This document shows positions 58,164 through 64,000 of a DNA stretch of 64,000 bases, one piece after another. Origin of the DNA: Aminobacterium mobile DSM 12262 (GTDB lineage: Bacteria > Synergistota > Synergistia > Synergistales > Aminobacteriaceae); assembly GCF_000526395.1 (NCBI RefSeq), contig NZ_JAFZ01000001.1, forward strand, positions 1,054,001 through 1,118,000, read 5' to 3'. Within the stretch, counting starts at the first letter, position 1; the number at the start of each line of letters is the position of its first letter. Under the pieces are notes generated by a model that was not told where the DNA came from, did no database searches, and was given only the letters and a program-made list of their open reading frames with translations. The position numbers were made by a program, and so were the translations under genes.

Positions 58164-59455
58164 TAGAAAGATACGAAACAGAAGAAATGAAACGTATGTG
58201 GAGCGACCACAACAAGTATCAGACGTGGCTTCAAGTCGAGCTGGCAGTGTGCAAGGCTTGGACAGAAGAGGGGCTTATTCCAGAAGAGGCTTTGAAAGAT
58301 ATTGAAGAGAAAGCTGATTTTGATATAGAGAGGATCTACGAAATAGAGAGCCAGGTACATCATGATGTCATTGCTTTTGTGTCTGCTGTAGCTGAAAAGG
58401 TGGGGGCCAATGGGCGATATATCCATCTTGGCTTAACAAGCAGTGATGTGCTCGATACAGCTTCTTCCCTTATGTTACGAAAATCTCTCGACGTAGTTTT
58501 GGAAAAGGTCAATAAGCTTGCTGGTCTTATATGGGAAAAAGCGAAAGAATATAAGTATACCCCCTGTGTTGGACGCACTCATGGTATTCACGCAGAACCC
58601 ATGACCTTCGGGCTCAAACTTCTCAACTGGTATTACGAGCTTATTCGAGATCGAGAGCGAATTCTTCAGGCGCGAGAACAAATTAATTATGGGAAAATAT
58701 CTGGAGCGGTGGGAACATACGCTCATTGCCCTACTAAAATAGAAAAACGGGTGTGTGAACTCCTTGGTCTTCATCCAGCTGCGGTCTCCACTCAAATCTT
58801 GCAGCGTGATCGTCATGCTCATATCATGAATGTTCTGGCACTTCTCGGAGCCGGCATAGAGAGAATGGCAGTGGAGATTCGACACCTTCAAAAAACGGAG
58901 GTCCTTGAAGCCATGGAGCCTTTTGGGAAGAAACAAAAGGGATCCTCGGCTATGCCTCATAAAAGAAACCCCATTCTTTGTGAACGTCTAACAGGGATGG
59001 CTCGTCTTTTAAGAGGATATGCTTCTACAGCTATGGAGAATGTGGCACTTTGGCATGAGCGAGATATAAGCCATTCTTCTGTGGAACGAATTATTTGGCC
59101 TGATGCGTTCCATCTCGTGACGTATATGCTGAAGAAAATGTCTCAAATAGTAGAAGGCATGGATATCAGTCCGGAGAATATGGAAAAAAATCTGTATCTG
59201 ACTCAAGGTCTTGTCTTTAGTCAGAGAGTTTTGCTTGAACTCGTAGAAAAGTTCAAGCTTAGCAGAGAAGATGCATATGCAGTGGTGCAAGAGAACGCTA
59301 TGAAATGTTGGCACGGAGAAGGATCTTTTGCCGACCTCCTTTGGTCGGACTCACGGGTGAATCGCTATCTTTCCAGAGATGAACTCGACAAGCTGTTTGA
59401 TATTGATTACTATTTTAAGGCAATAGATGAAATATTTTTAAGATTTTCTGAATAG
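58160..59455 (+). CDS. purB: Adenylosuccinate lyase
   Basis: Two purine pathway steps: SAICAR to AICAR and adenylosuccinate to AMP, each releasing fumarate. 431 residues. [30 protein letters not shown] at the N-terminus, [20 protein letters not shown], and the fumarase/lyase signature [11 protein letters not shown]. Coupled to the upstream gene by a 4-base overlap; the only purine gene in the window. Confidence 0.97.
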   Translation: MIERYETEEMKRMWSDHNKYQTWLQVELAVCKAWTEEGLIPEEALKDIEEKADFDIERIYEIESQVHHDVIAFVSAVAEKVGANGRYIHLGLTSSDVLDTASSLMLRKSLDVVLEKVNKLAGLIWEKAKEYKYTPCVGRTHGIHAEPMTFGLKLLNWYYELIRDRERILQAREQINYGKISGAVGTYAHCPTKIEKRVCELLGLHPAAVSTQILQRDRHAHIMNVLALLGAGIERMAVEIRHLQKTEVLEAMEPFGKKQKGSSAMPHKRNPILCERLTGMARLLRGYASTAMENVALWHERDISHSSVERIIWPDAFHLVTYMLKKMSQIVEGMDISPENMEKNLYLTQGLVFSQRVLLELVEKFKLSREDAYAVVQENAMKCWHGEGSFADLLWSDSRVNRYLSRDELDKLFDIDYYFKAIDEIFLRFSE

Positions 59456-59466
59456 GAGGGGCCATA

Positions 59467-60468
59467 ATGTCAGTGCCGGAACGTAACTTGGCTCTCGAGC
59501 TTGTCCGTGGAACAGAAGCTGCAGCTATGGCAGCTGGTCGCTGGATGGGGAGAGGAGATAAAAATGCCGCCGATGGTGCAGCGGTAACGGCTATGCGATA
59601 TATGCTCAATACCATTGCGATGAACGGCGTTGTAGTGATTGGCGAAGGGGAGAAAGACGAAGCTCCCATGTTATTTAATGGGGAGCGCTTAGGAACAGGA
59701 GTATCTCCTGAGGTGGACATCGCTGTAGATCCTATTGATGGAACTCGGCTTACCGCTTTGGGCTTACCAGGGGCTATAAGTGTTGTGGCTTTATCGGAAA
59801 AGGGAACGATGTTTAATCCTAAAAATATTTTTTATATGAACAAATTGGCAACTGGCCCTGATGCGGCAGATGTTATTGATATAGACGCTCCTATCGGAGA
59901 AAATATCAAGAGGGTTGCTGCAAAAAAGTCGAAATCCGCAGGAGATATTACAGTTGTAGTGCTTGATCGCCCTCGCCATGACGAAGTTAAAGAGCAGATA
60001 CGAGAAGTAGGGGCTCGGATTAAATTAATCCCTGACGGAGATGTAGCTGGTGCTCTTTTGACATGTAAAGAGCAGGGGGGTGCCGATCTCCTCGTAGGTA
60101 TTGGAGGTTCCCCCGAAGCGGTAATTACGGCGTGTGCTATTAAATGTTTAGGTGGGAATATGCAGTGCAAGCTTTGGCCTAGAAATGAGGCAGAAGCGGA
60201 AGAGAGCCGGGCCAGAGGGCTTGATCTCAACCAGGTGTTAACTCTTGAGGATCTTGTTACGGGAGATAATGTTTTCTTTGCTGCTACTGGCGTAACAGAC
60301 GGAGACTTCCTTAAGGGTGTTCGGTACGAAGGGCGGCGGATACGAACATTTTCCATGGTTATGCGTTCGAAGAGCGGCACTGTTCGTTACGTAGAAGCCA
60401 TCCATCACCCCAAGAAACTATGTAAAATCAGCGGTATCGACTACGCTCCCGAGAGTGTCGATAGATAA
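59467..60468 (+). CDS. glpX: Fructose-1,6-bisphosphatase class II
   Basis: Gluconeogenic hydrolysis of fructose-1,6-bisphosphate. 333 residues of the GlpX family: [34 protein letters not shown] at the start, [11 protein letters not shown], and the metal/phosphate site [17 protein letters not shown]. 11 bases after purB with AGGAGGGG ahead of the ATG. Suggests the cell makes sugars from non-carbohydrate substrates such as amino acids, which fits a fermenter of amino acids. Confidence 0.95.
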   Translation: MSVPERNLALELVRGTEAAAMAAGRWMGRGDKNAADGAAVTAMRYMLNTIAMNGVVVIGEGEKDEAPMLFNGERLGTGVSPEVDIAVDPIDGTRLTALGLPGAISVVALSEKGTMFNPKNIFYMNKLATGPDAADVIDIDAPIGENIKRVAAKKSKSAGDITVVVLDRPRHDEVKEQIREVGARIKLIPDGDVAGALLTCKEQGGADLLVGIGGSPEAVITACAIKCLGGNMQCKLWPRNEAEAEESRARGLDLNQVLTLEDLVTGDNVFFAATGVTDGDFLKGVRYEGRRIRTFSMVMRSKSGTVRYVEAIHHPKKLCKISGIDYAPESVDR

Positions 60469-60490
60469 ATTAATATTTTATGTTTTATAG

Positions 60491-60519
60491 AAGGGCCTTT
60501 CTCTACTGAGAAGGGCCCT
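60491..60519. terminator. Hairpin between glpX and hypF
   Basis: GGGCCTTTCTC pairs with GAGAAGGGCCC (11 bp with one G-U), 4-base loop TACT. It overlaps the hypF stop codon on the - strand, so it can serve both convergent genes; T tracts are short. Confidence 0.7.
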
Positions 60520-62785
60520 CACCCCAATATTCTAGCCCTATCGCAGCTTGTCCAACTGAAACGCTTTCATCATTAGGAGATAAAAGGTGATGAGTAAGGG
60601 GCAGTAACCCTCTTCGGCGTAATTGAGAGAGGGTGAGCACGAGAAGGCGCCTGTTTTGCCATACCCCTCCGGATAGAGCTACATATTTAACCCCATTGTT
60701 GTCAGCAATGGAGCGGCATATTTCAGCTGTAGCCGCAGCCAATCCTCCGTGGATTGCAGCAGCTTTCTCTTCAACAGAGAAGGAAGCGCTCCTTTCCACA
60801 AGCCACTGTATAGTGGGGCGCCAATCGAGAAAGAACTGGTGTCCTTTTTCCATTATGGAGAAGGGGGCGAGAGCGGATCCTTTTGCACATCCTTCTAACT
60901 CCATAGCGGCTTGTCCATCGTAGGAAATGATAGGGCATATCCCTAATAAAGCGGAAACGCCATCAAAGAAACGGCCACATGAAGTGGTGATGGGAGAGTG
61001 TTTCATAATAGCCTTAAGGGAGTCTAAATAACGGGCAGCCCAAGGCCAGAGATTTTGTGCTATATGGCAAGCTTCTTCTCCGTATACAGAGAGAAGCATG
61101 GCAAAAGCGTAACGCCAGGGCTCTAAAACGGCTCGTTCTCCTCCGGGAAGAGGGCATGGAAGAAAAGAACCTTGACGCTGGAAATCACGAGTATTTCCTA
61201 CAAGAAATTCTCCGCCCCAAATTGTTCCGTCGGCACCATATCCAGTCCCATCAAAAATAGCACCTATGGCTGTACCATTAAAACGGTTCTCAAGAAGACA
61301 GGCTGCCATATGGGCATGATGGTGTTGTACAGCCATAGAGCGAGAAGAGCTTATTCCAGAGATTTCCTGTGCTACAGACCGAGAAATATATTGAGGATGA
61401 CGATCATAAACAAGGTATTCAGGATGAAGGTTGTATAACTTCAAGAAATGACGGAGAGCCTTTCTGTAATACTCTATGGTCCCTATCTGTTTTAAGTCGC
61501 CAAGATATTGGCCAGGGAAGATAGTTCGATCTTGTGTGAGTGTAAAAGTGGATTTCATTTCAGCTCCAGCAGCAAGAATTACCGGGCCTTTCCGAGGAGA
61601 TGCTAAGGGAAGGGGAACAAATCCTCTTGCTCTTCGTATAACCACATACTCTCGTCCCTGAGCGGCTATAACAGAGTCATCTATAGCCATATGTATGTCT
61701 CTATTATGCATTAAAAAAACTTGAGCAAGAGGCGCAAGAGAAATCAATGCATCTTTGTTGTTAGAGATAATGGGCGCATCGCTCATATTAGCACTAGTCA
61801 TAACGAGAGCGTCAAAATTTTGTAACAGCAGGTGATGAAGTGGCGTGTAAGGAAGCATAATACCTAAAGAATTTTGTCCTGGCGCTACGAGTGGAGAGAG
61901 CATTGTGTCTTGTCTCATAGGACAAATGACAACAGGTCTCTTGGTCGATGAGAGAATTTTAGCTGCGGTATTCGTGATATACACAAGTTGTTGCGCTTGT
62001 TTGAGATCAGGAACCATGAGGGCGAACGGCTTATCCTTTCGATGTTTCGATTCTCTCAGTTTTTTAACGGCTTCGTGTTGAAAAGGATCACAAGCGAGAT
62101 GAAACCCTCCAAGTCCCTTAATGGCGGCAGTATCCCCTTGTTGAAGTCTTTTACAACAGAGAGAAAGCGCTTCTTTACCTCTAGCTATTATATTCCCTTT
62201 ATTATTTGTAAGCCATAATGAGGGGCCACACAGAGAACACGCATTAGGTTGGGCATGATAACGTCGGTTAAGTGGGGTGTCATATTCTCTCTGACACTCT
62301 TCGCACATAGTAAAACTGCTCATTGTCGTGAGTGGGCGATCATATGGAAGATCTTGAATAATAGTATATCGAGGGCCGCAATTCGTGCAATTAATGAAAG
62401 GGTAATGATATCGTCGGTTTGATGGGTCGTTCATTTCCCGCAAACAGTCATCGCAAGTTGCTATATCTGGTGGGATGAGGACCCGCTGATGTTCAAGGCG
62501 AAGGCTTTTTTCTATAGTAAAATTCCCATTATCCTCTTCTGAACATGTCTTATCTGAGAGGAATTCTATAGACGCTATATACGAAGGGCCGGGTTTTTCG
62601 TCTTGTAAGCGCTGAAGATAGCTTTCGATGGTTTCTGAAGTTCCTCGCAAGGTGATAAGCACACCATCGGAAGTGTTTTTAACACTTCCCCCTAAAGCCA
62701 TTTCTTGAGCTAATCGGGCGCAGAAAGGCCTAAAACCTACCCCTTGTACAATGCCTGTCACTAAAAAAGTTGTGATCTTGAGCAT
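60503..62785 (-). CDS. hypF: Carbamoyltransferase HypF ([NiFe]-hydrogenase maturation)
   Basis: Makes the cyanide ligand precursor for [NiFe]-hydrogenase by transferring carbamoyl to HypE. 760 residues from ATG 62785 (GGAGG 7 bases upstream). Domains in order: acylphosphatase (FLVTGIVQGVGFRPFCARLA), two zinc fingers (CDDCLREMNDP..CTNCGP and CEECQREYDTP..CSLCGP), YrdC-like, and Kae1-like carbamoyltransferase (HHHAHMAACLLE, GTGYGADGTIWGGE, SGGVWQN). No other hyp or hydrogenase genes are in the window, so it stands alone here. Confidence 0.96.
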   Translation of the reverse strand: MLKITTFLVTGIVQGVGFRPFCARLAQEMALGGSVKNTSDGVLITLRGTSETIESYLQRLQDEKPGPSYIASIEFLSDKTCSEEDNGNFTIEKSLRLEHQRVLIPPDIATCDDCLREMNDPSNRRYHYPFINCTNCGPRYTIIQDLPYDRPLTTMSSFTMCEECQREYDTPLNRRYHAQPNACSLCGPSLWLTNNKGNIIARGKEALSLCCKRLQQGDTAAIKGLGGFHLACDPFQHEAVKKLRESKHRKDKPFALMVPDLKQAQQLVYITNTAAKILSSTKRPVVICPMRQDTMLSPLVAPGQNSLGIMLPYTPLHHLLLQNFDALVMTSANMSDAPIISNNKDALISLAPLAQVFLMHNRDIHMAIDDSVIAAQGREYVVIRRARGFVPLPLASPRKGPVILAAGAEMKSTFTLTQDRTIFPGQYLGDLKQIGTIEYYRKALRHFLKLYNLHPEYLVYDRHPQYISRSVAQEISGISSSRSMAVQHHHAHMAACLLENRFNGTAIGAIFDGTGYGADGTIWGGEFLVGNTRDFQRQGSFLPCPLPGGERAVLEPWRYAFAMLLSVYGEEACHIAQNLWPWAARYLDSLKAIMKHSPITTSCGRFFDGVSALLGICPIISYDGQAAMELEGCAKGSALAPFSIMEKGHQFFLDWRPTIQWLVERSASFSVEEKAAAIHGGLAAATAEICRSIADNNGVKYVALSGGVWQNRRLLVLTLSQLRRRGLLPLTHHLLSPNDESVSVGQAAIGLEYWGEGPSQ

Positions 62786-62871
62786 TGACAAACCTCCATT
62801 CTCTGGGCATTTTAAATCAAGATGGGCAGAGACTCAAGAATAAAAATAAAGAAGAAATGAGGAATCCCTAT

Positions 62872-63411
62872 ATGACGAGAGAACACTCCGAAGAGCTAGG
62901 TTTAGTTCAGATTTATATGGGAGATGGGAAAGGAAAAACTACTGCGGCTCTTGGTCTCGCTCTACGAGCAGCAGGATGGGGCTTTACAGTAGGGATTGTT
63001 CAATTTATGAAAGGATGGCCGCACTACGGGGAACTTGTAAGTTTATCACGTATCCCTGAAATTAAAATTATCCAGACTGGTCGTCCTGATTTTGTTGACA
63101 AGACCGCTCCTCTCCAGGTGGATTTTCTTGAAGCCCAGCGAGGTTTGGAGATTGCGGAAAAATGGATTATGGGAGGGCAGTTCAATATAGTAATATTGGA
63201 TGAGATCAATGTTGCTCTTGATTATGGGCTCTTGAAAGCGGAGAGACTTCTTGCTCTTTTGAAGAAACGCACCTCTCATGTAGAAGTTGTTCTTACGGGA
63301 CGAAATCCGCCTCAAATACTTATAGACTATGCTGATCTCGTTACGGAGATGAAAGAGATCCGTCACCCTTTCCAGAAAGGGATCTATGGCCGTAAGGGGG
63401 TCGAGTATTAA
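62872..63411 (+). CDS. cobO: Cob(I)yrinic acid a,c-diamide adenosyltransferase (CobO/BtuR)
   Basis: Adenosylates cob(I)alamin-type corrinoids with ATP. 179 residues from ATG 62872 (GAGGAA upstream); ATG 62857 and TTG 62785 are further in-frame options. P-loop QIYMGDGKGKTTAALGLALRA, VQFMKGWPHYGE, ILDEINVALDYGLL and LTGRNPPQILIDYADLVTEM match the family. Divergent from hypF with only about 85 bases between. Suggests use of B12-dependent enzymes. Confidence 0.94.
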   Translation: MTREHSEELGLVQIYMGDGKGKTTAALGLALRAAGWGFTVGIVQFMKGWPHYGELVSLSRIPEIKIIQTGRPDFVDKTAPLQVDFLEAQRGLEIAEKWIMGGQFNIVILDEINVALDYGLLKAERLLALLKKRTSHVEVVLTGRNPPQILIDYADLVTEMKEIRHPFQKGIYGRKGVEY

Positions 63412-64000
63412 TTGAAAAGCCAAGAGAAACTGTCTAACGGGAAAACCTCCGCTCCTTACGCTTTAGCTGCCGAAGATTTCTTGGAACGTATGGGCGTGGA
63501 TATTGAACAGGGGCTCGGTGATGAAGCAGTAGAGGCTGCAAGGAAGGAATATGGGGGCAACGTTCTTTCTCAAGAGGAATTTCTTCCTTGGTGGCGTTTT
63601 TTTCTCAGACAGTTTGCTTCCCCCATGGTTTACCTTCTCTTTGTAGCCGCTCTTATAAGTTTTATGATGGGAGAACTTCTCGATAGTATCGCTATTTTGG
63701 TTGTTATTTTTATGAACAGCCTTATTGGATTTTTTACAGAATTTCGAGCAGAAAAGGCTCTACAGGCGTTGAAATCCATGACCTCTCCCCATTGTCGAGT
63801 CTTACGGAATGGGAACATATCCCTAATCTCTTCTGCGGATGTGGTCCCAGGGGATATTATGGTACTGGAAGCTGGAGATGTGATTCCAGCTGATGGGCGT
63901 CTTTTCAAAGAAGCAAATTGCATGGTAAATGAGGCTTCTTTAACAGGAGAATCTTTGCCAGTAGAGAAAATCATAGAGTCTCTCCCCCTTGAGACACTAT
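63412..64000 (+). CDS. P-type cation-transporting ATPase, 3' end missing
   Basis: Runs off the right edge; 196 codons are visible, from TTG 63412 directly after the cobO stop (TAATTG). Cation-transporter N domain (PYALAAEDFLERMGVDIEQGLGDEAVEAARKEYGGN), two membrane helices (PMVYLLFVAALISFMMG; SIAILVVIFMNSLIGFFTEF), then the A-domain with PGDIMVLEAGDVIPADGRL and TGES. This is the P2 (SERCA/PMCA-like, Ca2+ or Mg2+) type. The phosphorylation motif DKTG lies outside. Confidence 0.9.
   Translation, partial: MKSQEKLSNGKTSAPYALAAEDFLERMGVDIEQGLGDEAVEAARKEYGGNVLSQEEFLPWWRFFLRQFASPMVYLLFVAALISFMMGELLDSIAILVVIFMNSLIGFFTEFRAEKALQALKSMTSPHCRVLRNGNISLISSADVVPGDIMVLEAGDVIPADGRLFKEANCMVNEASLTGESLPVEKIIESLPLETL

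Overview
The window is a dense 64 kb stretch of bacterial chromosome, about 66 protein genes and 2 tRNAs, mostly on the + strand. It has many 4-20 base gene overlaps and many GTG/TTG starts. The gene content points to an anaerobic amino-acid or organic-acid fermenter: a large oxygen-sensitive pyruvate:ferredoxin oxidoreductase, acetate kinase, a [4Fe-4S] ferredoxin, HypF, a corrinoid adenosyltransferase and a selenocysteine pathway. Several gene neighbourhoods look Firmicutes-like (FapR with FabK, YaaR/YaaT beside tmk and holB, RemA-gmk-rpoZ-coaBC, PurR, Veg), but no sporulation cluster is visible. My best guess is the phylum Synergistota (Aminobacterium/Thermovirga type). That is an inference from gene content and was not tested by a search.

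Layout. 1-2.8 kb: lepA (5' end cut) and hemW. 2.8-7.6 kb: selenium region, with an unknown gene, yedF facing it, then selA-selB. 7.7-11 kb: veg, ispE, purR, a ferredoxin, a tRNA with CAU anticodon and a Nif3 homologue. 11-24.2 kb: a long + run: trpS, scpA-scpB, a pseudouridine synthase, an HDOD protein, cmk, plsC, hflX, yicC, remA, gmk, rpoZ, coaBC, priA, der, HU. 24.2-31.8 kb is on the - strand: rsmA, a large secreted beta-lactamase-like protein in a foreign-looking island, about 740 bases without a gene, tRNA-Pro(GGG) and the pyruvate:ferredoxin oxidoreductase. 32-38 kb: trmB, trmO, rsmD, coaD, tmcAL, ackA, yceD, rpmF. 38-47 kb: a complete type II fatty-acid operon (fapR-plsX-fabH-fabK-fabD-fabG-acpP-fabF) followed by rnc, pyrR and a solute-binding-like protein. 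47-50.8 kb: an MFS transporter and selD on the - strand, and prfB divergent from selD. 50.8-60.5 kb: a SpoIVB-type S55 protein, tmk, yaaR, holB, yaaT, ftsY, an unknown gene, a DUF4416 gene, purB, glpX. 60.5-64 kb: hypF (-), cobO and the start of a P-type ATPase (cut by the right edge).

The most notable content is recoding at UGA. selD can only be read as full length if a UGA at codon 12 is decoded as selenocysteine, and a short bacterial-type SECIS hairpin lies just downstream. Its divergent neighbour prfB carries the RF2 programmed +1 frameshift at CUU-UGA-C. So two adjacent genes, which act on opposite sides of UGA decoding, are each gated by their own early in-frame UGA. The window also encodes SelA and SelB, but I see no tRNA-Sec here.

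Other points: a PriA whose helicase motifs are destroyed while its zinc cysteines remain; a FapR-like operator within a strong promoter ahead of fapR, with an uncertain fapR start next to an A9 tract; a TGGTnnnACCA (PdhR/GntR-type) operator ahead of the pyruvate:ferredoxin oxidoreductase; possible leader peptides ahead of selA; and several conserved-context genes of unknown function.
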